A DNA stretch of 64,000 bases, taken from contig JAHJNN010000006.1 in NCBI GenBank assembly GCA_018820765.1, positions 27,921 through 91,920 of the forward strand, read 5' to 3'. Origin of the DNA: Gammaproteobacteria bacterium. Lineage in GTDB: Bacteria; Pseudomonadota; Gammaproteobacteria; Burkholderiales; Thiobacillaceae. Shown in pieces: positions 1 through 8,776 of this stretch. Position 1 is the stretch's first letter. Each line of letters starts with the position of its first letter. Under the pieces are notes generated by a model that saw only the letters and a program-made list of their open reading frames with translations, searched no databases and had not been told where the DNA came from. The position numbers and the translations under genes were made by a program.

Positions 1-1003
1 TGTGCTCGATCAACCGTCCCTGGTTCTGCTGCAGCAGGGGTTCGACGTCGGCGTGTTCCGGCACCATCCGGATGCTGAACGCCTGATGCGCATCGAGCTT
101 GATGTGCACGGTCAGCGTGCCCAGTTGCGGCAGGGTCAGCTTGAGCTGCGATTGCCATTCCGAATGCGCTGCGTCGCCGTCCGCCGTGGCCGCATGATCC
201 TGCGTAGGATCGGTCTCGCGGCGCAGCTGCCATTCCAGTTCCTGTCCGGGCCATATCTCGCCGTACCAGGCGAACTGCGGCGATTCCAGCACCTGCAGCT
301 GCTGCGTCAGCAGGCCATGCATCGGGCTCAGAAGTTTCGAGCCGGTCGCTTCCGCCGCATCCAGCAGCATCGGCGTGCCGGCGGCGGCGCGCGCCGCCTC
401 GGCCGCGGCGAGCCGGTTTTGCGGCTCCTGCATCAGCCCGTCCAGGCTGTCCAGGCCGACCGCCCAGTTGGCCAGGTGGGATTCGTAGAACAGTCCGCTG
501 CGGACCAGCGCCGTGCGCAGCGCGAGCGCCAGTTCGGCAACCTGCGTGGTGGGCTGTCCGAGCAGCGGGCCGGGCGGGGTGAGGGTGGGCAGCGCGCGAT
601 CCGGCACCCGCTGCATGATGTCGGAGAGCATGCGCGCGGTCTGGCTCAGCTGCGGGCTTTCGCCGGCCGCGCTTCCGGGCGGCTCCAGCATGAAGACGGC
701 CTGCGGCATGTGGCCGGCGAAACGCAGGCGCAGGGTGTCGCCGGCCGCAGCCGGGTGGGGCAGGCGCATGGCAACCGTTTGCCCCGCGATTTCGACCGTC
801 GAGATGCCCTTGTCATGGGCTTTCACCAGACCGGTGAGGATCTGGCCGACCTTCATGGTTTCGAACGCGCGCGGCGCCGCCTGGTCGCGCTCGGTCGCGT
901 TCAGAACGGGCTGCGTGGGGGTCAGGCCGGACAGGGGCTTGCCCAGGGCATCCAGCTTGGGCGGGACATCGAGGATGCGGGCCAGGACCTGAACCGGGAT
1001 CAT
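1..1003 (-). CDS. fliK: flagellar hook-length control protein FliK (3' part cut off by the window edge)
   Basis: This reading frame starts at the ATG at 1003 and runs open to the left edge, giving about 334 residues without a stop. It opens MIPVQVLARI. It ends in a stretch (TLPQLGTLTVHIKLDAHQAF, then a PLLQQNQGRL segment) that looks like the conserved FliK C-terminal domain (Flg_hook), in which a beta-rich region is followed by a long helix. FliK measures hook length during export and switches substrate specificity to filament proteins. It begins 7 bases after the fliT stop, as the last visible gene of the fliC-flaG-fliD-fliS-fliT-fliK block. No strong Shine-Dalgarno precedes the ATG, so translational coupling to fliT is likely. 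Identification rests on position and the C-terminal pattern. Confidence 0.78.
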   Translation of the reverse strand, partial: MIPVQVLARILDVPPKLDALGKPLSGLTPTQPVLNATERDQAAPRAFETMKVGQILTGLVKAHDKGISTVEIAGQTVAMRLPHPAAAGDTLRLRFAGHMPQAVFMLEPPGSAAGESPQLSQTARMLSDIMQRVPDRALPTLTPPGPLLGQPTTQVAELALALRTALVRSGLFYESHLANWAVGLDSLDGLMQEPQNRLAAAEAARAAAGTPMLLDAAEATGSKLLSPMHGLLTQQLQVLESPQFAWYGEIWPGQELEWQLRRETDPTQDHAATADGDAAHSEWQSQLKLTLPQLGTLTVHIKLDAHQAFSIRMVPEHADVEPLLQQNQGRLIEH

Positions 1004-1010
1004 GAAATGC

Positions 1011-1340
1011 TTATGCGCGCTGCGCGCCGTAGGCCTCGACGCCGCGCTGTCCGGTACGCGTCATGCTCAGGCGCTGCTGCAATTCGTGCAGGCGCGGTTC
1101 GGTGAGCGCGCGGATCTTGGCGTCGTTTTGCAGGATGGCGCGGATGGTCGCGACTTTGGCGCGCTGCTCGTTCTCGTTCAGCGGCGTCGGCGCGGCCTGC
1201 ATCAGGCTGCCGACATAGCCGCGGCAGCGCTGCTCCAGCGCGGCCAGTTCGTCCCACTCGCCCTGGCGGGCGGCGTTCAGCATGGTGCCCGTCAGTTCGG
1301 ACAGCGATTCGTAGGCGCTGAGCATTTCGTTGCTGGTCAT
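1011..1340 (-). CDS. fliT: flagellar export chaperone FliT
   Basis: Small all-helical protein of 109 residues beginning MTSNEMLSAYESLSEL. FliT proteins bind the C-terminus of FliD, escort it to the export gate and, in enterobacteria, inhibit FlhDC. The frame opens further upstream at a TTG (1364), but the ATG at 1340 has GGAG six bases before it and lies 13 bases after the fliS stop, so 1340 is preferred. The helix-rich pattern with a conserved aromatic near the N-terminus and an EQRCRGYV segment fits the family, which is poorly conserved in sequence. Position directly after fliD and fliS is the strongest support. Confidence 0.82.
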   Translation of the reverse strand: MTSNEMLSAYESLSELTGTMLNAARQGEWDELAALEQRCRGYVGSLMQAAPTPLNENEQRAKVATIRAILQNDAKIRALTEPRLHELQQRLSMTRTGQRGVEAYGAQRA

Positions 1341-1353
1341 GACGGTCTCCGGT

Positions 1354-1788
1354 TCAGGCAGCAATGGGATGGTGGGAAGACGGGGGAGTGGCCTGGCCCG
1401 TGGCGCCGATCTGCTGCCAGGCGTCGCGCAACTCGCGCAGCAGCCCCAGGACTTCTTCCAGCGGCGCGGTCTGGTTGTTGATGTGGGCGAGCATCAGCCG
1501 CTTGTTCATGTAGGCATACAGTGCGTCCAGCTGGCGTGCGATGTCGCCGCCCTGCTGCGTGTCGAGCGCGGCATGCAGGCCGTCGAGAATAATGCTGCTG
1601 GCCTTGGTGATGGCGGCGGATTTCCTGGCGATATCGCCATCGTTCATGTGCTTGATCGCCATCCGCACCGCAAGCTCCGCGCCTTCGTACAGCATGACGA
1701 TGAGCTGATGCGGGCTGGCTGCAACGACGCCGGTTTCAAGACCGACGTTGGCATAGACATGGGCGGCGTTTCTCGGATTCGTGTACAC
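1354..1788 (-). CDS. fliS: flagellar export chaperone FliS
   Basis: 144-residue flagellin chaperone. It binds the disordered C-terminus of FliC in the cytoplasm and prevents premature polymerisation. The hallmark segment SPHQLIVMLYEGA is present near residue 28, followed by the helical bundle that ends in EVLGLLRELRDAWQQI. The frame is open much further upstream, but that extension is the other-frame shadow of fliD. The preferred start is the GTG at 1788, preceded by CAGGAG seven bases away and giving the usual FliS N-terminus (VYTNPRNAAHVYANVG). It lies 14 bases after fliD and 13 bases before fliT. Confidence 0.93.
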   Translation of the reverse strand: MYTNPRNAAHVYANVGLETGVVAASPHQLIVMLYEGAELAVRMAIKHMNDGDIARKSAAITKASSIILDGLHAALDTQQGGDIARQLDALYAYMNKRLMLAHINNQTAPLEEVLGLLRELRDAWQQIGATGQATPPSSHHPIAA

Positions 1789-1802
1789 GTCTTGCTCCTG
1801 AT

Positions 1803-3803
1803 TTAGTTGTTCGAACTGCCGGGCAGGTTGGCCAGCTGCTGGGTCAAGTAAGCGCTGGTACTGTTCATGCTGCTGAGCATGGAATCGAGCGCGGTGAACT
1901 GCGCGCGGTAGCGTTTTTCGATATTGATCAGCCGTGTCTCCAGCTCGGTGCGGCGCTTGCCGATATCCGCAATGCTTTTGCCGATTCCGTCGGTGCGTGA
2001 GGAGATGATGCTGTCGACGCCAAGGACGGCGCTTGCCCACGTGTTCAGCGTTGAGGCGTAACCCTGTGAATAATGCAGCACCCCGCGATCGCCGAGTGCC
2101 CCGCCGTTGACGAGGATGCCCAGCCCCAGCGCATCGCCGCTGATCGCGCTCAACAACTGGCCGGATCCGGTCGCAGTGGTGCCGCCGATCGAACCGGCCA
2201 CGTCGACGCCGGCGGTCGGCGTGTCGCCGCCAAGACCCAGGGCCGACTCCGCCGTCCCCCCGCTGACACTCACGCTTGAGGTCGAGCCGTAATTCACCGA
2301 AGTGACGGTGAGCTTCCCGGCATTTTCAGAAACGGCGACTGATACGCCCATGTTCGACAGGGCGGTCACACCGTTGATCTTCGCCTGCAACTCGGTGGCC
2401 AGCGCCTGCGCGGTGTTGTAGGTTCCGGGCGACAGCGTGACCGAGGCACTGATGCCGTTGACGCTCAGATCGAGGGTGTCGTTGCTGCCGCCGACAATGA
2501 CGAGCGGGGTGGCGATTGCCGTCGAACCCACGGTTTTACCCTGGGTGGCGACCTGCGTGATATTCACTGCATAGTTGCCGGCCTTGGTGCTGCTGGTGGC
2601 ATTGTTGAAGCTGACCAGGCTGTCGGTGCTTTTGCCGACCGAGGCGAACAGGCTGGCGATGTCGTCGAAGTGATTGTTCATCGCATCGTTGAGCTTGGTC
2701 TGGTCGATCGCCAGGCTGCCATCCTTCTGGAACGACACGCCGACGCTCGACAGCGTCGTCAGATTGCCCGGCGTGCCCGTCACCGCGGTGCCGATGATGC
2801 CGCGCAATTGCGATTGCAAAGAACGCACCGTAGCGTCGCCCTGCAGGATCGCGCCCCGCTGGTTGGCCGCATCGTAGGCCGAGACATTTTTCAGCGTGCC
2901 GGCCAGATCGTTGTAGGCTTTGACGAAACTGCCGATGGAACTGCTGATCGAGTTGGTGTCGCGCGCCACCGTCAGCGTCGCGGGCGAGCTGGTGACCTTG
3001 TTCAAGGTCAGCGTCACCCCCGGCACCACGTCGGTGACGACGTTGGAGGTCTTGGTGACCGCCACGCCATTCACCTTGAGATTGGCGTTCTGTGCGGTCA
3101 CGGTCTCGGACAGGTTCTGCGTGCCTGCAGGATCGTGCCCCAGCAGGCTGTCGAGCGCGGCATCGCCGCTGACCGATACCTTCATGCTGTTGCTGACGCC
3201 ATTGCTGTCCGACGACAGGGTAAGGCGGTAAGGCGTGCCGCTGCCGTCGTTGATGATGGTGGCCGTCACACCGATCTTCGCTGCATTGATGGCGTCGCGT
3301 ATCCCTTGCAGCGAATTGTTGCTGCTGTCGATGGTGATGCTCTTGGTGCCGTTGCCGTTCGAGGCGAACGTGGCGCCACTGTAGACACCATTGCTGAGCG
3401 TACCCCCGCTAATGGTACCGAAGTCGAAAGTGACCGTCGTCGCAGCGCCTGCGCCGATCGCCGCGCTGCTGCTGGTCTGCCCGGCGGCAGCCAGTTTCTG
3501 TGCCTGGGCCAGGCTGGTCACTTCCAGAGAATAGGTGCCCGCCACCGCAATGCTGGTGGCTGAGGCGGTAAAAACACTTGTGTCCGAGGCGGTCGCCGTC
3601 AGTGTCTGGAACTTGCTTGCACTGTTCAGCCCTTGCAGCGCGGTCTGAAAACCAGCTACCGCACCCTTCACGCTGCCGTAGGCGGAGAGCTTGGCCTGGT
3701 AGCCTGCCTCCTTGGCCGCGAGCTTGGTGATGGGCTGACGTTCCACCGTCATCAGCTGACTGACGATGCTGTTGACGTCCAGACTTGAAGTTGCCGTAAC
3801 CAT
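1803..3803 (-). CDS. fliD: flagellar filament cap protein FliD (HAP2)
   Basis: 666-residue cap protein that sits at the filament tip and folds incoming flagellin. The N-terminal FliD domain is clear (SSLDVNSIVSQLMTVERQPI, residues 6-25, then KLAAKEAGYQAKLSAYGSVK). A flagellin-hook IN-type repeat lies in the middle (DLSVNGISASVTLSPGTYNT), and the C-terminal coiled coil ends with YLTQQLANLPGSSNN. It is about 200 residues longer than the E. coli protein, the extra length being in the exposed middle domains, where Ser, Thr and Gly are abundant. It lies between flaG (12-base gap) and fliS. Export of FliD should depend on the downstream FliT. Confidence 0.95.
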   Translation of the reverse strand: MVTATSSLDVNSIVSQLMTVERQPITKLAAKEAGYQAKLSAYGSVKGAVAGFQTALQGLNSASKFQTLTATASDTSVFTASATSIAVAGTYSLEVTSLAQAQKLAAAGQTSSSAAIGAGAATTVTFDFGTISGGTLSNGVYSGATFASNGNGTKSITIDSSNNSLQGIRDAINAAKIGVTATIINDGSGTPYRLTLSSDSNGVSNSMKVSVSGDAALDSLLGHDPAGTQNLSETVTAQNANLKVNGVAVTKTSNVVTDVVPGVTLTLNKVTSSPATLTVARDTNSISSSIGSFVKAYNDLAGTLKNVSAYDAANQRGAILQGDATVRSLQSQLRGIIGTAVTGTPGNLTTLSSVGVSFQKDGSLAIDQTKLNDAMNNHFDDIASLFASVGKSTDSLVSFNNATSSTKAGNYAVNITQVATQGKTVGSTAIATPLVIVGGSNDTLDLSVNGISASVTLSPGTYNTAQALATELQAKINGVTALSNMGVSVAVSENAGKLTVTSVNYGSTSSVSVSGGTAESALGLGGDTPTAGVDVAGSIGGTTATGSGQLLSAISGDALGLGILVNGGALGDRGVLHYSQGYASTLNTWASAVLGVDSIISSRTDGIGKSIADIGKRRTELETRLINIEKRYRAQFTALDSMLSSMNSTSAYLTQQLANLPGSSNN

Positions 3804-3815
3804 GATCGCTGTCTC

Positions 3816-4211
3816 TCAAGCCTGTTGCTTGATCAACAGTCCCAACTGAAAGCTGTCGATTGCCTTGGCGATCGACAAGGCCTCTTCGGTGGGAAACTGG
3901 CGGAGCACATCGCCGGTTTCGGAATCCACCAGTTTGACCACCGGCTCGTCCGTTTCGTCGTCAACGGTAAATTCAAGATTCTTGTTCGACTGATGCAAAG
4001 CCTTGTTGATGCTGTCCACTGCGTTCTTCAGCTGTGAAAGCGAGGGGCGTTGCTCTGCCATCTGCTTGACCGCGGTTAACGGCAAATCAAGCAAAACGGC
4101 AGGCTGGGCCTGGACATTTGAGGCGGAAACAACGGAAACAGGCCCGCCATCGCTGGCGAGCCTTACGGGCTGTGAAGCCTGATTCAAATTGTTTGCATTC
4201 TGGATGAGCAT
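3816..4211 (-). CDS. flaG: FlaG family flagellar protein
   Basis: 131-residue protein with the FlaG signature in its C-terminal half: LEFTVDDETDEPVVKLVDSE followed by TGDVLRQFPTEEAL. FlaG proteins are small and are usually found between fliC and fliD; loss in Pseudomonas and other genera affects filament length, but the biochemical role is unsettled. The N-terminal 60 residues are low in conserved features. It follows fliC after a strong hairpin terminator at 4229-4259, so it is probably expressed from read-through or from its own promoter at lower level than flagellin. The ATG at 4211 is preceded by AAGGAGAAGC. Confidence 0.9.
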   Translation of the reverse strand: MLIQNANNLNQASQPVRLASDGGPVSVVSASNVQAQPAVLLDLPLTAVKQMAEQRPSLSQLKNAVDSINKALHQSNKNLEFTVDDETDEPVVKLVDSETGDVLRQFPTEEALSIAKAIDSFQLGLLIKQQA

Positions 4212-4228
4212 TTCGCTTCTCCTTATCT

Positions 4229-4259
4229 CAAAAACCCGGCCGGTTTACCCGGCCGGGTT
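4229..4259 (-). terminator. rho-independent terminator of fliC
   Basis: Perfect 11-bp inverted repeat (AACCCGGCCGG at 4233-4243 and its complement at 4249-4259) with a 5-base loop. On the minus strand it is followed by TTTTT. It sits between the fliC stop and flaG, which would leave flagellin message abundant and limit transcription of the downstream cap and chaperone genes. Confidence 0.88.
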
Positions 4260-4266
4260 GCCCTCA

Positions 4267-6108
4267 TTAACGCAACAGCGACAGCACGTTGTTCGGCAGC
4301 GAGTTGGCCTGCGCCAGCATCGCGGTACCGGCCTGCTGCAGGATCTGGCCGCGTGTCAGCGAAGCCGTCTCCATCGCGAAGTCGGCATCCAGGATGCGGC
4401 TGCGAGCGGCAGACAGGTTTTCCACAGTGGAGCCAAGGTTGGAAATCACCGAGGTGAAGCGGTTCTGCACCGCACCCAGGTTGGCGCGGGCACTGTTCAC
4501 CGTGGTCAGCGCGCCGTCGATCGCGGCCAGGGCTGAGGTCGCACCCGCAGCGGTGGAGATGTCCACTGCCGAGATGGCGGAAACCGAGGACACCGTGGTG
4601 GCCGAGGTGGTGCCGGTGGTCAGGCCGGCGTCGGCTACTGATGCGCCACCGACCACGATGCCGGCCGCGCTGGAGCTGTTGAGGGTGATGGTGCCGTAGT
4701 TGGACGTGTCACCGGTACCTGCTGCGGTGGTGCCGACAAAACCCGATCCAGCGGCAGCGAAGGCGGAAATTGCGCCACCTGCACCACCAGAGGTCGTTAC
4801 TGCGGTAACGACTGCGGTTCCGTCTGATTTAGTGATCTGCGCAGTGCCCGCGGCAAAGGTCCCCGACAGGATATAGCCCGCGTTTGCAGAGGAAAAGGCC
4901 GCCCAAGCACCGTCCAGATCCGCGCCTGCAATCAACGTACCCGTAGAGCCTGATGCGATGGTGTTGGTGAACAGCGTCGCACCATCAATAGTGAAAGTGC
5001 CTACCGCGGCAGTCGTTGTGGTGCCAGAGACTACTGTGCCGGAGATGGCGCCAGAAGCGACGGTCGTCGTGCCGGTGATGCCAACATTGCTAGCAGCAAA
5101 GCCAGTTTTCGTCAGCAAAGTGGCTTCGGTATCCGCGGAAGCAGTGTTGATCTTGATATCGCGGCCATCTGCAGCAGTCAGGGTCACAGCACCGCTCGTG
5201 GCATCGGCCGCGGCGCTCACGCCGGTCTGGGTGGAAATCGCGTTGATTGCTGCGGCGACGTTCGCACCTTGACCTGCGGCCGTCGTGCCCGCGGCAACCG
5301 CGCCGACGTTGACGCCGTTGATGCTGAAGGTATTGGCAGCGATTGCGGTGAATGCCGTTGCAGCGGAGCCGGCCACGCTGGTGGCGTTGGCCGTCGCCGT
5401 CACGCCCGAATTGGCCGACACGCCATTGATTGCCTGGGCGATGGAGTAGGCGCTGGAAGTGCTTTGGCCTGGTGCTGCGCCGGCAGCCGAGGCGCCGACC
5501 TGCTGGCCGTTCAGGGTCAGGTCGCCGGCGGCGAGGGCTCCGGTCATGGCGGTGCTGGTAAGGGTCGCGGCCGTGGTCGAACCGACGCCGCCCAGTGCAG
5601 TGGTACGGGCGCTGGCGAGGGATGCGATCTGGATGCTGTCGTTGGCGGTGCCGTTGGCGCCGACCTGGAACTGTTGAGCGGTAAACGAACCATCGAGCAG
5701 TTTTACGCCGTTGAACGAGGTGTTCTGCGCGACCCGGTCGATTTCAGAAAGCAGCTGCGAGACTTCAGCCTGCAGACCGACGCGGTCGGAGGCGCTGTTG
5801 GTGGCGTTGGCGGACTGGATCGACAGTTCGCGGATACGCTGCAAGTTGTTCGCGACTTCGGACAACGCGCCTTCAGCGGTCTGCGCCAGCGAGATGCCGT
5901 CGTTGGCGTTGCGCGAAGCCTGCTGGCTGCCGCGAATCTGTGACGTCATCCGGTCGGAAATCGCCATGCCGGCGGCGTCGTCCTTGGCGCTGTTGATGCG
6001 CAGGCCGGAAGACAAACGCTGCAACGAAGTCTGCAGCGCGCTCTGGGACGTGTTCAGGTTGCGTTGGGCATTCAGCGACGCAATGTTGGTATTGATGATT
6101 GCTGCCAT
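4267..6108 (-). CDS. fliC: flagellin
   Basis: 613-residue filament subunit. The N-terminal D0/D1 region is canonical ([20 protein letters not shown], then [20 protein letters not shown]), and so is the C-terminal helix ([20 protein letters not shown] ending [12 protein letters not shown]). Between them, residues 170-520 form a long exposed region rich in Ala, Thr and Gly. That region contains two related blocks, [11 protein letters not shown]...AQAINGV and [11 protein letters not shown]...AAINAI, which match the flagellin IN motif pattern and suggest an internal duplication. The ATG is preceded by AAAGGAGA. It follows a sigma-28-like promoter and ends before a strong terminator. Confidence 0.97.
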   Translation of the reverse strand: MAAIINTNIASLNAQRNLNTSQSALQTSLQRLSSGLRINSAKDDAAGMAISDRMTSQIRGSQQASRNANDGISLAQTAEGALSEVANNLQRIRELSIQSANATNSASDRVGLQAEVSQLLSEIDRVAQNTSFNGVKLLDGSFTAQQFQVGANGTANDSIQIASLASARTTALGGVGSTTAATLTSTAMTGALAAGDLTLNGQQVGASAAGAAPGQSTSSAYSIAQAINGVSANSGVTATANATSVAGSAATAFTAIAANTFSINGVNVGAVAAGTTAAGQGANVAAAINAISTQTGVSAAADATSGAVTLTAADGRDIKINTASADTEATLLTKTGFAASNVGITGTTTVASGAISGTVVSGTTTTAAVGTFTIDGATLFTNTIASGSTGTLIAGADLDGAWAAFSSANAGYILSGTFAAGTAQITKSDGTAVVTAVTTSGGAGGAISAFAAAGSGFVGTTAAGTGDTSNYGTITLNSSSAAGIVVGGASVADAGLTTGTTSATTVSSVSAISAVDISTAAGATSALAAIDGALTTVNSARANLGAVQNRFTSVISNLGSTVENLSAARSRILDADFAMETASLTRGQILQQAGTAMLAQANSLPNNVLSLLR

Positions 6109-6195
6109 GATTTTCTCCTTTGTGGGTCGATTGTTCCGGCTCGTGCCGTCAACTTTGGTCTGCCCGCTGGGCTACATGAACCGCCGTTGTGAGAG

Positions 6196-6222
6196 GAATC
6201 GTCGGGTGTTGGAGAAAGTTAA
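6196..6222 (-). promoter_or_regulatory. sigma-28 (FliA) promoter of fliC
   Basis: On the minus strand TTAACTTT (6215-6222) is separated by exactly 11 bases from GACGATTC (6196-6203). The FliA consensus is TAAAGTTT, 11 bases, GCCGATAA; the match is 6 of 8 and 5 of 8. It lies about 90 bases before the fliC ATG, as expected for a class III flagellar promoter. Assigned by eye; no other element in 6109-6316 fits better. Confidence 0.6.
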
Positions 6223-6316
6223 GCTCATGGTTCAAAAATTCTGCGAGGGCTTCAGGAATGCCGTTTCGGTCCGATAGGTCGTGCGGCCGGGCCGTCGCAA
6301 CGCAGGCGGGTGCGGG

Positions 6317-7918
6317 TCATGGCTGGTGCGCCCCTTCCGCTGCCGGCATGGCCGAAGCCGTGCACACGCGGTTCTTGCCGGTCTGCTTGGCTTCGTACAT
6401 GGCGGCATCGGCACGGGCGATGCTGGCTTCCTGCGGTTCGCCCTTGGTGCGCTCGGCGACGCCGGCGCTGAAGGTGATCAGCACCTTTTCGTTGTTGTCT
6501 AGAAAGTATTTCTTGGTGAGGCGGCGCTGCAGCCGGGTAACGATCTTGGCGGCCTCGTCGAGCGGGGTGTTGGGCATGATGACGAGGAATTCCTCGCCGC
6601 CCAGGCGCGCGATGTGGTCGGTCAGCCGCAACTCCTCCTTGGCGATCGCCACCAGATGGACGAGCGCGTCGTCGCCGGTCTGGTGGCCGCGCAGGTCATT
6701 GAGCGCCTTGAAGTTGTCGATGTCGAGCACGGCCAGGCAGAAGGGGGTGTCGTAGCGGTCGGCACGCGAGGCCTCGCGTGCGAACTCCTCGTCCAGCCCG
6801 CGCCGGTTGAGGCTGCGGGTGAGGGGGTCTTCGCGCACCAGCGTGCTCATCTGGGTGAGCTCGGCTTCCAGCTGCTGGATGCGCGCTTCGGCCGCCAGCG
6901 CGGCATTGCGCTGCTCCACCAGCTGTTGCTGGGCGTGGTGGCCTTCGGACTGCGCGGCATAGGTGTCGGTCATCAGCGCCTTGAAGATGCGGTTGAGTTC
7001 GATCACGTCCTCGGTCTGGCGAATGCGCTCGACGTGGTCGGTCACCTTCTGCTGATAGTCCTTGTTGACCGCCACCGCGATGCCCATGCTGTCGACGAAA
7101 GCGGTCATGCTAGCCTTGAGTGTCGCTGTGGCCTCCTTCAGGCTGTGCTTCACCAGGCTTTGCTTGTAGATCACTTCCTTCAGGCGCTTTTCGGCTTCCT
7201 GCAAACTGGCCACGCGCAGCGGGCCGGCGAGCAGTTCCTGCACCATATCGAGCTGGCCGCGCAGCCAGGTGTCGTCGTCGAGCAGTTCGCCGATGTTCTC
7301 CACCACCAGCAGCAGCACGCGTTTGAGGATGTCCTGCAGGTCGCGGGCATCCGTGGCCTGCAACTCGATGCTGACCCACAGCGATTTCAGCCCGGAGGCT
7401 GCGGTGCGCAGGCGCGCGTCGCTGTTGGCCTCGCGCACGGCGACGGCGAGCTGTTGCGCTTTTTCCGCCAAGCGGGGGCTGAGCACCAGTTGGGAAACCA
7501 CGCCGAATTCCAGGGTCTTGGCCAGCAGGTCGCGCAACAGGGCGAGCTTGTCGTCCTGCGAGCCCTCGACCAGATCGGCCGGCCTCGCCCTGGCCGGCTG
7601 CGGCTTGAGCTGTGCAGCGATTTCGGACAGCCGCCAGCTGCATTGCCGCCAGTCGCCCTTGTCGATGGCCTTGCTGAGACTGGCCACCTGCGACGACAGC
7701 GCGGGGTGATGCTCTTTGAGCTCGCTGACCAGCCCGGTCAGGACGTTGGCGGCGCTCGGCGTATTGGCCGGTACCGAGGGCGCGCCGGTGATTTCCTCGT
7801 ACAGCGTCTTGTAGTTGTCCGGGGTCGGCGCTATCCGCCGCATCGCCAGGCGGCGCAGGGTTTCGCGCGCGAGCTCGGTCGGATTGGCAGGATTGCTCTT
7901 GTCGGTGGGTTCAGCCAT
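6317..7918 (-). CDS. diguanylate cyclase (GGDEF domain) with long helical N-terminal region
   Basis: 533-residue protein. The C-terminal GGDEF domain (about residues 365-525) carries an intact active-site motif GGEEF at about 440-444, with an RxxD inhibitory site (RLTD) five residues before it, so c-di-GMP synthesis with product feedback is expected. The N-terminal 350 residues have no transmembrane segment and are strongly helical (LARETLRRLAMRRIAPTPDN is a typical start of this soluble family). A coiled coil precedes the cyclase and would dimerise it. It lies upstream of fliC on the same strand, so a link between c-di-GMP and motility is plausible but inferred. Confidence 0.93.
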   Translation of the reverse strand: MAEPTDKSNPANPTELARETLRRLAMRRIAPTPDNYKTLYEEITGAPSVPANTPSAANVLTGLVSELKEHHPALSSQVASLSKAIDKGDWRQCSWRLSEIAAQLKPQPARARPADLVEGSQDDKLALLRDLLAKTLEFGVVSQLVLSPRLAEKAQQLAVAVREANSDARLRTAASGLKSLWVSIELQATDARDLQDILKRVLLLVVENIGELLDDDTWLRGQLDMVQELLAGPLRVASLQEAEKRLKEVIYKQSLVKHSLKEATATLKASMTAFVDSMGIAVAVNKDYQQKVTDHVERIRQTEDVIELNRIFKALMTDTYAAQSEGHHAQQQLVEQRNAALAAEARIQQLEAELTQMSTLVREDPLTRSLNRRGLDEEFAREASRADRYDTPFCLAVLDIDNFKALNDLRGHQTGDDALVHLVAIAKEELRLTDHIARLGGEEFLVIMPNTPLDEAAKIVTRLQRRLTKKYFLDNNEKVLITFSAGVAERTKGEPQEASIARADAAMYEAKQTGKNRVCTASAMPAAEGAHQP

Positions 7919-8063
7919 TTTGCGCTCCGGCCCCGGATGGGCCTTTCACTAGCCTCGCATGCTAAACCGGTCGGGAGTGGGGTGAAGGGCGGATTAGGGG
8001 CGGAAAATAAGGGTATTTCCACGCATTGGCCATGGCACCCCGGGGCCGATCAGGCTTCAGCCC

Positions 8064-8091
8064 TGACCCCTGACCCCTGACCCCTGACCCC
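8064..8091. repeat. tandem heptamer array (TGACCCC x4)
   Basis: Four perfect copies of TGACCCC follow each other and end exactly at the TAA stop (8092-8094 on the minus strand) of the response regulator gene. A related array, with unit TAGGGGT on the plus strand, occurs at 20978-21003 at the rlmD stop. The function is unknown; such short arrays can expand and contract by slippage. Confidence 0.9.
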
Positions 8092-8739
8092 TTAATCCAG
8101 CAGGCCCCGCTTGATGACGTAGTGGGTCAGTTCGGCATTGTTCTTGAGCTGCATCTTCTTCAGCACGCGGGCGCGGTACATGCTGATGGTCTTGACCGAC
8201 AGGGCCAGCTGGTCGGCGATGGCCGAGACCGGCAGTCCGGAGGCGATCATGCACAGGGTCTGGTATTCGCGGTTGGACAGCGTTTCGTGCAGCGGGCCGT
8301 CGCGTTCGCCGCTGACCTGGCTGGCGAGTTCCTGGGCGACTTCGGGGCTGATGTATTTCTTGCCGGAGGCGACCAGCCGGATGGCGTCGATCAGCTGGGC
8401 CGGTGCGCTCTGCTTGTTGAGATAGCCCGCTGCGCCGCTCTTGAGCGCGCGCACCGCATACTGGGTTTCGCGGTACATGGACAGCATCAGCACCTGGATG
8501 CCAGGATGCTCTTTTTTCATCAGTTCCAGCGTTTCCAGGCCGCTGCGGTCGGGCATGGAAATATCCATCAGCACCAGATCCCATGGCTCGCGCCGCGCCA
8601 TCTGCAGGGCGCAACGGGAACAGTCGGCTTCGCCGGCGACGGTGAGGTCGTCGACTTCGGCCAGAATCTGCTTGAGCCCTTCGCGGACGATGGCGTGATC
8701 GTCCACGATCAGGATGCGATAGGGTCTTGCTGCAACCAC
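8092..8739 (-). CDS. NarL/FixJ-family response regulator
   Basis: 215-residue two-domain regulator. Residues 7-125 are a receiver domain with the acidic pair in ILIVDDHAIVREG, the phosphoacceptor Asp in LVLMDISMPD and the conserved Lys in YLNKQ. Residues 150-210 are a LuxR-type helix-turn-helix (LSNREYQTLCMIASGLPVSA, then LSVKTISMYRARVLKKM). It lies 37 bases downstream of the histidine kinase gene and is almost certainly its partner. The Asn-Arg-Glu start of the HTH and overall length are typical of NarL, UvrY and related regulators. The target genes cannot be told from the sequence. Confidence 0.94.
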   Translation of the reverse strand: MVAARPYRILIVDDHAIVREGLKQILAEVDDLTVAGEADCSRCALQMARREPWDLVLMDISMPDRSGLETLELMKKEHPGIQVLMLSMYRETQYAVRALKSGAAGYLNKQSAPAQLIDAIRLVASGKKYISPEVAQELASQVSGERDGPLHETLSNREYQTLCMIASGLPVSAIADQLALSVKTISMYRARVLKKMQLKNNAELTHYVIKRGLLD

Positions 8740-8776
8740 GGAAGTTCTCTGCTTGGTATTTTGGCTGATTATGCCT

